Below the pieces are notes generated by a model, which did no database searches, had not been told where the DNA came from, and saw nothing but the letters and a program-made list of their open reading frames with translations. DNA of 64,000 nt from JBJYKD01 sp049310025 (GTDB lineage Bacteria; Bacillota; Thermosediminibacteria; Thermosediminibacterales; Tepidanaerobacteraceae). Both the position numbers and the translations under genes were made by a program. Shown here piece by piece: positions 7,809 through 15,735 of this stretch. Location: NCBI RefSeq assembly GCF_049310025.1, contig NZ_JBJYKD010000004.1, positions 75,639-139,638 on the forward strand. The letters are read 5' to 3'. The stretch's first letter is position 1; the number at the start of each line of letters is the position of its first letter.

Positions 7809-8037
7809 CCCTGCTCTGCTGGTTATAATATTACTGGTGGGTCTGGTTCTCGGGGGTGTTTTGGGCGAGGTTATGGGAAAGTATATACCGATTCTAGCCT
7901 ACGGCAAGAGTATAGGTCTTTCTACAACAAAGCTGGACCTCGGCATAGCCTCTTTAACCTTTGGCTTTAACGTCAACCTCAACCTGGCGGGCGCCATAGG
8001 TCTTATTGCTGCCATCCTGCTGTACCAGAAGATGTAA
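7789..8037 (+). CDS. DUF4321 family small membrane protein
   Basis: An 82-aa protein starting at the ATG at 7789, 7 bases after the strong GGGGAGGAGAGG site; the ORF could be extended upstream but without a better site. It has two membrane segments (ALLVIILLVGLVLGGVLGEVMG, and NLAGAIGLIAAILLYQK at the C terminus) and a middle part LDLGIASLTFGFNVNLN. It overlaps the Gx gene by 20 bases. Function is unknown; the family is usually found next to maf and mreB, as here. Confidence 0.75.
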   Translation: MKRNYRSPALLVIILLVGLVLGGVLGEVMGKYIPILAYGKSIGLSTTKLDLGIASLTFGFNVNLNLAGAIGLIAAILLYQKM

Positions 8038-8053
8038 ACGGGGGAATTAAAAA

Positions 8054-8632
8054 ATGTCAAAGCGACTGATTCTGGCTTCGGCTTCACCAAGAAGGCGGCA
8101 ACTTTTAGCCCAACTGGGTCTTGAGTTTTCCGTAGAACCCAGCAATCACAGCGAAAATCTGGTGGAAAACCTGGCTCCCGGCCCCCTGGCGGTATCTCTG
8201 GCTGAACAAAAGGCGAAAGCTGTAGCCCGGCGGCACAGGGAAGGCATTATCATCGGAGCCGACACCATAGTCGCCATCGGCGAAAAAGTGCTGGGTAAAC
8301 CCGCAAATGCGGAAGATGCCGTAAAAATGCTCACCCGCTTGAGCGGCCGGTGGCATTCCGTTTTCACGGGACTTGTCCTGATCGAGGCGGAGACAAACCG
8401 CCAGCTGAGGGGTTATGAAGAAAGCAGGGTAAAGTTTAAAGTCCTGTCCGAAAAAGAAATAAAAAACTACATCAAAACCGGTGAGGTGTGGGACAAGGCC
8501 GGGGCATATGCGATTCAGGGCATGGGAGCGCTGTTTGTTGAGAAAATAGAAGGATGCTATTATAATATAGTTGGATTGCCTTTGTATAAATTAAGTACCA
8601 TGCTGAAGGAATTTGGCATGGAAATACTGTGA
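8054..8632 (+). CDS. maf: Maf family nucleoside triphosphate pyrophosphatase
   Basis: A 192-aa cytosolic house-cleaning enzyme that hydrolyses non-canonical or modified nucleoside triphosphates to monophosphates; overproduction affects septation in Bacillus. Family motifs are the N-terminal LASASPRRRQLL, the metal-binding ADTIV around residue 75, the LSGRWHSVFTG block, and DKAGAYAIQG near the C terminus. Length is standard. It lies between the DUF4321 gene and radC, as in Bacillus and many Clostridia. Confidence 0.93.
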   Translation: MSKRLILASASPRRRQLLAQLGLEFSVEPSNHSENLVENLAPGPLAVSLAEQKAKAVARRHREGIIIGADTIVAIGEKVLGKPANAEDAVKMLTRLSGRWHSVFTGLVLIEAETNRQLRGYEESRVKFKVLSEKEIKNYIKTGEVWDKAGAYAIQGMGALFVEKIEGCYYNIVGLPLYKLSTMLKEFGMEIL

Positions 8633-8649
8633 CACAGGAGGAAGTTTTT

Positions 8650-9351
8650 TTGGGTAAAAGAGCGGCTCTAACCATCAAGGATTTGCCAAAGGAAGACAGG
8701 CCGAGAGAACGCCTTCAAAGATATGGAGCTCAGGTTTTAAGCGATGCGGAACTGCTGGCTTTGTTGATAAGGACCGGTACTCCCGCCGAGTCTGCCCTGG
8801 TGCTGGCTCAGAGGGTCTTAAAGGGAGACGGGGGGAAAACGGGCCTTGCTTTTGTGGCTGATGCCAGCATCGAAGAACTTTCTAAAATAAAGGGTATCGG
8901 CCTGGCAAAATCGGTTCAGTTAAAAGCGGCCGTAGAGCTCGGGCGCCGGATATATTCGTACGCTAAAAAAGACATTGTAGCTATCAACACACCTCATGAT
9001 GTCAAAAACCTCTTGATGGAAGAAATGAGGTTTCTGGAAAAAGAACATTTTAAAGTTATATTGTTGAATATAAAAAATCACGTGATTTCCGTTGAGGATA
9101 TATCCATAGGCAGCCTTAATTCCTCTATCGTGCACCCGAGAGAGGTTTTCAAGCCGGCTATAAAAAGGAGCAGCGCTTCAATTATACTGGCCCATAACCA
9201 TCCAAGTGGTGATCCCACACCCAGCAGAGAAGATATAGACATAACGAGAAGGCTTTGTGAAGCCGGCAAGATTCTTGGTATAGAAGTAATAGACCACGTC
9301 ATCATAGGAAATGGAAGTTTTGTTAGCCTCAAAGAGAAAGGAGTAATATAA
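8650..9351 (+). CDS. radC: RadC/YsfA family JAB-domain protein
   Basis: A 233-aa protein with an N-terminal helix-hairpin-helix region (KIKGIGLAKSVQLKAAVELGRR) and a C-terminal JAB/MPN metalloprotease-like domain with the metal motif HNHPSGDPTPSREDID. Its role is not settled; the old DNA-repair link is doubted. I set the start at TTG 8650, 8 bases after AGGAGG (8636-8641); an in-frame GTG at 8629 inside maf lacks a good site. The domain keeps the E...HxHPSGD...D pattern of an active metal site. Confidence 0.9.
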   Translation: MGKRAALTIKDLPKEDRPRERLQRYGAQVLSDAELLALLIRTGTPAESALVLAQRVLKGDGGKTGLAFVADASIEELSKIKGIGLAKSVQLKAAVELGRRIYSYAKKDIVAINTPHDVKNLLMEEMRFLEKEHFKVILLNIKNHVISVEDISIGSLNSSIVHPREVFKPAIKRSSASIILAHNHPSGDPTPSREDIDITRRLCEAGKILGIEVIDHVIIGNGSFVSLKEKGVI

Positions 9352-9354
9352 TTC

Positions 9355-10389
9355 ATGGTTTCATTTTTCAAAATGCTGTCTAAAGATATGGGCATTGATC
9401 TCGGAACGGCAAACACTTTGGTCCACGTAAGGGGAAAAGGCATTGTACTGAGAGAACCTTCGGTGGTGGCCATTCAAAGGGATACCGGAGCGATCCTGGC
9501 TGTGGGTGAAGAGGCCAAGCAAATGATAGGCCGCACTCCGGGTAATATCATTGCCATCCGTCCGATGAAGGACGGAGTGATAGCAGATTTTGACGTGACT
9601 CAAAGCATGTTGAAATATTTCATTTCCAGGGCTTTAAAGAGCAGGACCTTTGTTAAACCGAGGGTGGTGGTAGGCATACCGTCAGGGGTTACGGAGGTGG
9701 AAAAGCGGGCTGTCATTGATGCCACCCTCCAGGCCGGCGCCAGAGAGGCATATTTAATTGAAGAACCCATGGCGGCCGCCATAGGGGCCGGGCTGGAAGT
9801 TCATGAACCCACCGGCAATATGGTGGTCGATATAGGCGGGGGAACTACAGAGGTCGCCATCATATCCCTGGGAGGTATTGTCACCAGCAAGTCCATCCGC
9901 ATTGGCGGTGATGAGATGGACGAGTCCATTGTCTATTACATTAAAAAAGAATACAATCTTATGATTGGCGAGCGCACCGCGGAAGAGATTAAAATGACCA
10001 TAGGTTCAGCTTCTCCGCTGCCGCAAGAGCAATCCATGGATGTAAGGGGCAGGGACCTGGTGACGGGGCTTCCCAAAACCATAAAAGTAACTTCGGAAGA
10101 GATTCGTGAAGCCCTGGCGGAACCGGTTAACAGCATAATAGAGGCCATAAAGGTTACCCTGGAAAAAACCCCGCCGGAATTGGCAGCGGACATCATGGAC
10201 CGCGGCATAGTCATGACCGGTGGGGGCTCTCTTCTGTCGGGCCTGGACAAAAGAGTGAACCAGGAAACGGGGATGCCCGTCCATGTAGCCGAAGATACTC
10301 TGGACTGCGTGGCTTTAGGCACCGGCAAGGTTTTAGAGGAGCTGGACCGCTTGAGGCGGGTTTTGATTTCGCCTAAAAAAGTCGGTTAA
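9355..10389 (+). CDS. mreB: Rod shape-determining actin homologue MreB
   Basis: A 344-aa actin-like ATPase that forms membrane-associated filaments guiding lateral wall synthesis. The phosphate-1 motif MGIDLGTANTLVHV (from about residue 12), phosphate-2 VVDIGGGTTEVAI and the adenosine motif VMTGGGSLLSGLD are all intact. The N terminus MVSFFKMLSKD carries a short hydrophobic/basic stretch that may aid membrane binding. It starts 3 bases after radC and heads mreB-mreC-mreD-mrdA. Confidence 0.97.
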   Translation: MVSFFKMLSKDMGIDLGTANTLVHVRGKGIVLREPSVVAIQRDTGAILAVGEEAKQMIGRTPGNIIAIRPMKDGVIADFDVTQSMLKYFISRALKSRTFVKPRVVVGIPSGVTEVEKRAVIDATLQAGAREAYLIEEPMAAAIGAGLEVHEPTGNMVVDIGGGTTEVAIISLGGIVTSKSIRIGGDEMDESIVYYIKKEYNLMIGERTAEEIKMTIGSASPLPQEQSMDVRGRDLVTGLPKTIKVTSEEIREALAEPVNSIIEAIKVTLEKTPPELAADIMDRGIVMTGGGSLLSGLDKRVNQETGMPVHVAEDTLDCVALGTGKVLEELDRLRRVLISPKKVG

Positions 10390-10403
10390 AGGACGTGGTT
10401 TTT

Positions 10404-11252
10404 TTGCGGCGTCTTTTTAAGAACAGGAGATGGTGGCTGCTGTTCTCGGTTTTGACCGCTCTGGTAATACTCATAAATGTTACTTCGCAAAACCACAGCG
10501 CTTTCAACAGGATAAGCGCCCCGGTTATAGCCGTATTGAGTCCTGTTCAAAAAGTTTTGTCAAATGTGAGTTTCGCCATTAAGGGTGGGCTTGACTCCAT
10601 ACCGCAATTTTTTTCATTGAAAAAGGAAAATGAAAGGCTAAAAAAGCAGGTGGCTGAACTTGCTCAGTACAGGCAGAGATTTCTGGAATATCAGCAGGAA
10701 AATGCAAATTTGCGAAACATGCTTGGGTTGAAACAGCGCAGCTTCCAGTATGACCTCGAAGCGGCGGAAGTTATAGGCAGGGACCCGGGCAACTGGTTCA
10801 ACGTGATTTTAATAGATAAGGGAACAGGGAACGGTATAGAAAAAGACATGGCGGTAATTACTGATAAGGGTCTGGTGGGGTATACCATCGATGTGGGTAA
10901 AAATTACGCCAAAGTACTTCTCATAACCGACGGACGGAGTTCGGTAAGCGCCATGATCCAGAGAACCAGGGATAACGGCATTTTGAAGGGCACCATAGAT
11001 CCCGCTCCCCGGGGATATGTCAAAATGGTGTTTTTACCTCAGGATGCCAATCTCCTCAAGGGGGATGTGGTGATATCTTCCGGGCTTGGAGGAATAATAC
11101 CCAAAGGAATCGTAATAGGCGAGATAGTAGAAGCCGATAAGGAACCCTATGATCTTATGCAATATGCCATAGTGAAGCCTGCAGTAGATTTCCAAAAACT
11201 GGAGCAGGTCTTTGTGATAAAGAACAGGGGAATCATCCGGGAGGGGAATTGA
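10404..11252 (+). CDS. mreC: Rod shape-determining protein MreC
   Basis: A 282-aa bitopic membrane protein that links MreB to the periplasmic-side wall enzymes. It has an N-terminal basic stretch, one membrane segment (WWLLFSVLTALVILINVTS), a coiled coil (about residues 75-110, with FFSLKKENERLKKQVAELAQ) and the two beta domains typical of MreC (RDPGNWFNVILIDKG, then KGLVGYTIDVGKN). I prefer the TTG at 10404, 10 bases after AAAGGA, to the GTG at 10395 which lies too close to it. Confidence 0.95.
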   Translation: MRRLFKNRRWWLLFSVLTALVILINVTSQNHSAFNRISAPVIAVLSPVQKVLSNVSFAIKGGLDSIPQFFSLKKENERLKKQVAELAQYRQRFLEYQQENANLRNMLGLKQRSFQYDLEAAEVIGRDPGNWFNVILIDKGTGNGIEKDMAVITDKGLVGYTIDVGKNYAKVLLITDGRSSVSAMIQRTRDNGILKGTIDPAPRGYVKMVFLPQDANLLKGDVVISSGLGGIIPKGIVIGEIVEADKEPYDLMQYAIVKPAVDFQKLEQVFVIKNRGIIREGN

Positions 11253-11254
11253 CC

Positions 11255-11758
11255 ATGAGGGTGATGTCGTACGCTCTTATTGTAATTCTGCTCATTATTT
11301 TGCAATCTACTGTCATGGCTTTTTTCCAAATAGGGGGAATCCGGCCGGATTTACCGCTGGTTTTTATTTTATGCGTAGCTCTGGTAAAAGGAGAATATCC
11401 AGGAGCGTTTTTTGGATTGGTAAGCGGATTGCTTGAAGATATAATATATGGAAGGTTTTTAGGGTTCAACGCCCTGGTTAAATTTCTCACCGGTTATATT
11501 GCAGGATACGGGTCTCGCGATATATACAAAGGCCCGGCTATTATAACCATGGGCCTCACTTTTCTGGGTTCCTTTATTTATAACCTCATTTTCATGTTAA
11601 TCAGCACTTTTCTCGGCCAGATTAATCAGCCATGGAATTTTTTTATGCCGGTCGTATTTCCGACGGCCCTTTTTAATATGTTAATTTCGCCCTTTATATA
11701 TCATTTGGTTGTCAAGTTGGAACGCTTTTTTGACTATTATTTCAATATAAAATATTAA
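11255..11758 (+). CDS. mreD: Rod shape-determining protein MreD
   Basis: A 167-aa polytopic membrane protein with about five hydrophobic segments. It carries the family pattern GGIRPDLPLVFILCVALVKG, and GLVSGLLEDIIYGRFLGFNAL downstream. It works with MreC and PBP2 in the elongation complex. The ATG at 11255 follows the GGGAGGGG site by 8 bases and begins 2 bases after mreC ends; an upstream TTG at 11249 is less well spaced. Confidence 0.93.
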   Translation: MRVMSYALIVILLIILQSTVMAFFQIGGIRPDLPLVFILCVALVKGEYPGAFFGLVSGLLEDIIYGRFLGFNALVKFLTGYIAGYGSRDIYKGPAIITMGLTFLGSFIYNLIFMLISTFLGQINQPWNFFMPVVFPTALFNMLISPFIYHLVVKLERFFDYYFNIKY

Positions 11759-11780
11759 TCTCTGTCTTGAGGGGATTATC

Positions 11781-13859
11781 GTGGACGTAAAAAAGCTGGA
11801 AAAACGGCTTCAAGTTTTTACGGCGGTTGTGGTGTGCGTATTCATTTTTCTAACTACAGGGTTGTCCATGCTTCAGATCGTGAAGGGTGACGAATATGAA
11901 AAACTGGCCCAGGAAAACCGAATAAGGCTTATTCCGATTACCGCCCCCAGGGGAACGTTCAAAGACAGGTTCGGCAGAGATCTGGTAAACTCAAGACCCA
12001 GCTTTACCGTGTCTTACATGAATGTAAATTCAAAAAAGGAAGAACAGGAAGAAGTTTTTAAGATTCTCAGCGACATCCTTAAGATCCAGCCATATACCGA
12101 TGTATCGAACGAAAGGTACACAATTGACGAAAATAGAAAGATATATCTCAACCAGGTGCCGGTTGTCGACGGCAATGGAGATGGAAGGCTGGATTCCGGC
12201 GACGTCAGGATTGTTGAGGAGTCTACCGGCAGGAAGGTTGTTCCTTTAAAAGTTGATTTCTCTTCCGGGGAGATTGAGTTTGACCTTAAACCGGGCACGG
12301 TGGTGCTGGCGTCTTACCGGTATGATACTTTTAAGAATAAGATAAGGGATCAGGGATATAAAAAATACATGCCTGTGCGGTTAAAAACGGATGTGGATTT
12401 TCAAACCATTGCCCGGATTGAAGAGCGCCGCCTTCCGGGGGTGGTCATTGAAGTGGAACCTATAAGGAACTACATTTACGGCAATATAGGTTCCCATATA
12501 TACGGATATGTGGGGGAAATAAACAGGGAAGAACTGAACGCCCTGAAGGATAAAGGCTACCGGCCCGGTGATTTAATAGGCAAGATGGGCCTTGAAAAGG
12601 TGCTGGAACCCTATTTGAAGGGAAAAGACGGAGGCCAGCAGGTGGAGGTAACCGCTACGGGAAAGCCCATAAAGGTGCTGGGAACACAGGAACCCGTGCC
12701 GGGAGCCACCGTCAATTTAACAATTGACGCCAGAATTCAGCAGGTGGCTGAAAACGCCCTGAGGGAACAGATGCTGAAGCTCCAAACGGACAGGCACAAA
12801 CCTTTTCCCAACGCGAAAAGGGGAGCAGTGGTGGCGCTCAATGTTAAAACCGGTGAAATCCTGGCCATGGTCAGCCTCCCGGATTTTGACCCCAATATGT
12901 TTGCACGGGGTATTACCCAGAAAGAATGGAATGAATTATCCCGCAACCCTTTGAAGCCCATGGTCAACCTTGCGGTCGCCGGCACATATCCGCCGGGTTC
13001 GGTCTTTAAAATGGTCACCGCTACGGCGGCTCTAGAGAAGAAGGTAACCACTGAGAAAGAATACATCTATGACCCCGGCGTATACTGGACTATTGCACCC
13101 AAAAAAGATTGGAAACCCGGTGGCCACGGAACGGTCAATATAGTGAAAGCCCTGGCGGAGTCCTGCAATATATTCTTTTATGAAATGGGGAGGCGGCTGG
13201 GAATAGACAATATTGAAAAGTACGCCAGGATGTACGGTCTGGGAAATCTTACGGGAATAGAACTGCCGGGGGAGAAGGCCGGTACGGTCGCCAGCAGAAA
13301 GTATAAAGCCGCCGTCTTCAAACGAGCCGAGGATAAGATATGGTATCCGGCCGAGACACTGGATGCGGCCATAGGACAGGGCTATCACAGCTTCACACCA
13401 CTGCAGATTGCGGATTACGTTGCGGCCATAGCCAATGAAGGTTACTGGATGAAGCCGCACCTGATAAAATCCATCGTAGATGCCAGCGGCAAAGTCATTT
13501 TGGAAAAAAAGCCTGAAGTTGGCGGTACGGTTGATGTTTCTAAAAAAACCTTTGAAATCATAAAAAAGGGCATGAGGCAGGTGGTCCTGCCCGGAGGAAC
13601 CGCCTATTCCGTGTTTTCAGATTTTCCTATTCCCGTGGCGGGGAAAACGGGTACCGCTCAATGGGATTTGACGAAAACCCCTCACGGGTGGTTTGTGGCT
13701 TTTGCTCCCTTTGACGACCCGGAAATAGCGGTGGTGGTGTTTATAGAGCAGGCCGGTTCCGGAGGAGTTACCGGTGGTCCCGTGGCAAAAGCAATCTTGG
13801 AATCTTATTTTCATTTAAACGACAACAGCAGCCAGGAGGATTACCTTGTTCAACCTTGA
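11781..13859 (+). CDS. mrdA: Penicillin-binding protein 2 (elongation transpeptidase)
   Basis: A 692-aa class B PBP that crosslinks peptidoglycan during lateral growth with RodA. One membrane anchor lies at residues 12-35; then come a dimerisation region and the transpeptidase domain with PPGSVFKM (catalytic serine), AESCN (SxN) and KTGTAQ. An EF-hand-like loop DGNGDGRLDSGD (residues 130-141) lies in the dimerisation region, fitting the DxNxDG pattern of calcium sites, which is not a general PBP2 feature. The GTG start follows GAGGGGATT. A terminator hairpin begins at the stop codon. Confidence 0.95.
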   Translation: MDVKKLEKRLQVFTAVVVCVFIFLTTGLSMLQIVKGDEYEKLAQENRIRLIPITAPRGTFKDRFGRDLVNSRPSFTVSYMNVNSKKEEQEEVFKILSDILKIQPYTDVSNERYTIDENRKIYLNQVPVVDGNGDGRLDSGDVRIVEESTGRKVVPLKVDFSSGEIEFDLKPGTVVLASYRYDTFKNKIRDQGYKKYMPVRLKTDVDFQTIARIEERRLPGVVIEVEPIRNYIYGNIGSHIYGYVGEINREELNALKDKGYRPGDLIGKMGLEKVLEPYLKGKDGGQQVEVTATGKPIKVLGTQEPVPGATVNLTIDARIQQVAENALREQMLKLQTDRHKPFPNAKRGAVVALNVKTGEILAMVSLPDFDPNMFARGITQKEWNELSRNPLKPMVNLAVAGTYPPGSVFKMVTATAALEKKVTTEKEYIYDPGVYWTIAPKKDWKPGGHGTVNIVKALAESCNIFFYEMGRRLGIDNIEKYARMYGLGNLTGIELPGEKAGTVASRKYKAAVFKRAEDKIWYPAETLDAAIGQGYHSFTPLQIADYVAAIANEGYWMKPHLIKSIVDASGKVILEKKPEVGGTVDVSKKTFEIIKKGMRQVVLPGGTAYSVFSDFPIPVAGKTGTAQWDLTKTPHGWFVAFAPFDDPEIAVVVFIEQAGSGGVTGGPVAKAILESYFHLNDNSSQEDYLVQP

Positions 13860-13888
13860 ACCGGAATCTTTACAGATTCTGGTTTTTT
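13859..13888 (+). terminator. Intrinsic terminator after mrdA
   Basis: An 11-bp stem with one wobble pair (AACCGGAATCT and AGATTCTGGTT, loop TTAC) followed by six T residues. It separates the mre/mrd transcript from the min genes, at least in part. Confidence 0.8.
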
Positions 13889-13965
13889 ATGTAGGAAAAG
13901 AAGGAATTACCTGATTTATGAAGAATAATGATACATGTAAGCGGTGCTATTGGAGGGAATTGACC

Positions 13966-14613
13966 ATGACTAATGAACCGGTGATAATTAAGGGTACGAG
14001 AGATGGTATAACCATAATTGTTGAAAGCGATATGGATTTTCAATACTTAAAAAACGCCATTTACGAAAAGCTGGAGCGAGGCCGGGACTTTTTTATCGGA
14101 GGTAAAGCCCGACTGAAGGTTAAAAATGGGTCGCTAAATCGGGATGATTACTTCGAACTGGAAAAACTGCTGATGGATTTCGGTATGAGCCTGCAAGAGG
14201 CCAGCTCTCCGAGTACCCTCATTTTCCCCAGACCGCACCGGGATAGAGTGTTGCTCTTAAAGAGGACCTTGCGCTCCGGGCAGAAGGTCACCTATAAAGG
14301 CACCGTGGTGGTCCTTGGAGATGTCAACCCCGGCAGTGAGATAGTCGCTACGGGAGACATTTTGGTGATGGGAGCCTTGAGAGGCCTTGCCCATGCCGGA
14401 GCCCGGGGCGACAAAAGCGCCATAGTTGCAGCATTTAAACTCCAGCCGACCCAGCTCCGGATTGCCGATGTCATATCCAGACCGCCTGAGGGGAAAAACG
14501 AGGCACCGCAATTCCCGGAAATCGCCCGCTTAAAAGATAAAATCATAGTGATCGAACCGTATTACATGCCAAACAGTGAAGGTATAAAAAGGAAGAAGGA
14601 GGGAACTAAATGA
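13966..14613 (+). CDS. minC: Septum site-determining protein MinC
   Basis: A 215-aa FtsZ-assembly inhibitor. The N-terminal domain (residues 1-100) has the fold pattern of MinC-N, and the C-terminal beta-helix domain is clear: RTLRSGQKVTYKGTVVVLGD, then GDILVMGALRGLAHAG, the MinD-binding surface. I start it at the ATG at 13966, 7 bases after GGAGGGA; the frame stays open upstream to 13918 but without a site. It overlaps minD by 4 bases. Confidence 0.95.
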   Translation: MTNEPVIIKGTRDGITIIVESDMDFQYLKNAIYEKLERGRDFFIGGKARLKVKNGSLNRDDYFELEKLLMDFGMSLQEASSPSTLIFPRPHRDRVLLLKRTLRSGQKVTYKGTVVVLGDVNPGSEIVATGDILVMGALRGLAHAGARGDKSAIVAAFKLQPTQLRIADVISRPPEGKNEAPQFPEIARLKDKIIVIEPYYMPNSEGIKRKKEGTK

Positions 14614-15422
14614 GTCAGGTCATTGTAATTACTTCGGGAAAAGGGGGGGTTGGCAAGACTACGACCACGGCCAACATAGGGACAGGGCTCTCTCTTTACA
14701 AACAGAGAAAAGTGGTATTGGTGGACGCCGATATAGGTCTGAGAAATCTTGATGTAGTAATGGGTCTGGAAAACCGCATAGTTTACGACCTGGTGGATGT
14801 AACTCACGGCGTCTGCAGACTGAAGCAGGCTCTAATAAAGGACAGGCGTTTCGAAAACCTCTACCTGCTGCCCGCCGCTCAAACAAAAGATAAAACCGCC
14901 GTCACGCCGGACCAGATGAAGAAATTGTGCGAAGAACTCCGCAAGGAGTTTGATTACGTTTTGATAGATTGCCCCGCGGGCATTGAGCAGGGCTTTAAAA
15001 ATGCCATAGCCGGAGCCGACAAGGCCATTATCGTTACCACACCGGAGGTATCGGCCGTGAGGGACGCCGACAGGATAGTGGGCCTGTTGGAAGCCGCGGG
15101 CTTTGAAGAACCGAAACTCATAATTAACCGCATAAGGCCCGATATGGTAAAACGCGGAGATATGATGGATATAGACGACATGATCGATATACTGGCCATT
15201 GACTTGCTCGGCGTAGTACCCGAAGATGAAAAGATAGTGGTTTCCACCAACAGAGGTGAACCGGCCGTAGCCGACAGCACTTCGAGAGCCGGTCAGGCCT
15301 ATCGAAATATAACCAGGAGGCTGGAAGGGGAGGAAGTTCCCTTGATGACCCTGGAAAATGTGGAGCCTACCTTTATGGATAAACTGAAAATGTTGTTCGG
15401 GTTAAAAGCCCGCATAAGATAA
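14610..15422 (+). CDS. minD: Septum site-determining ATPase MinD
   Basis: A 270-aa ParA/MinD ATPase that binds the membrane in its ATP form and recruits MinC. The deviant Walker A GKGGVGKTT begins at residue 10, the ALIDCPAGIE-type Walker B is at LIDCPAGIE, and the C-terminal amphipathic membrane-targeting helix FMDKLKMLFGLKARI is intact. ATG overlaps the end of minC in a GGAGGGAACTAAATGAG context. It is followed by minE. Confidence 0.97.
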   Translation: MSQVIVITSGKGGVGKTTTTANIGTGLSLYKQRKVVLVDADIGLRNLDVVMGLENRIVYDLVDVTHGVCRLKQALIKDRRFENLYLLPAAQTKDKTAVTPDQMKKLCEELRKEFDYVLIDCPAGIEQGFKNAIAGADKAIIVTTPEVSAVRDADRIVGLLEAAGFEEPKLIINRIRPDMVKRGDMMDIDDMIDILAIDLLGVVPEDEKIVVSTNRGEPAVADSTSRAGQAYRNITRRLEGEEVPLMTLENVEPTFMDKLKMLFGLKARIR

Positions 15423-15437
15423 AAAGGGGGGGGAGTC

Positions 15438-15719
15438 GTGGATTTTTTAAAAATTTTCGGCAAAGAAGATGTTTCGAGCAAAGACATCGCCAAAGAGAGG
15501 TTGAGGCTCATACTTGTTCACGACAGGGCCAATGTATCTCCAAAATTCTTGGAAATGATAAAGAGCCAGCTTATCAACATGATTTCCGATTACATGGAAA
15601 TTGACCAGGAAGGCCTTGAAGTGAAACTTACGCGCATGCAGAAAGATGAAGATATAACGGTACCGGCCCTTGTGGCAAATATACCAATCAAGAGGGTAAA
15701 ACACCTGGCGAAAATCTGA
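15438..15719 (+). CDS. minE: Cell division topological specificity factor MinE
   Basis: A 93-aa protein that stimulates MinD ATPase and drives pole-to-pole oscillation. It has the N-terminal membrane helix MDFLKIFGK, the anti-MinCD segment AKERLRLILVHDRANVSP, and the C-terminal dimerisation domain. The GTG start follows a run AAAAAGGGGGGGGA. Presence of MinE, rather than only DivIVA, indicates an oscillating Min system in this Gram-positive. Confidence 0.95.
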   Translation: MDFLKIFGKEDVSSKDIAKERLRLILVHDRANVSPKFLEMIKSQLINMISDYMEIDQEGLEVKLTRMQKDEDITVPALVANIPIKRVKHLAKI

Positions 15720-15735
15720 AGGAGGAATTTTTTCT

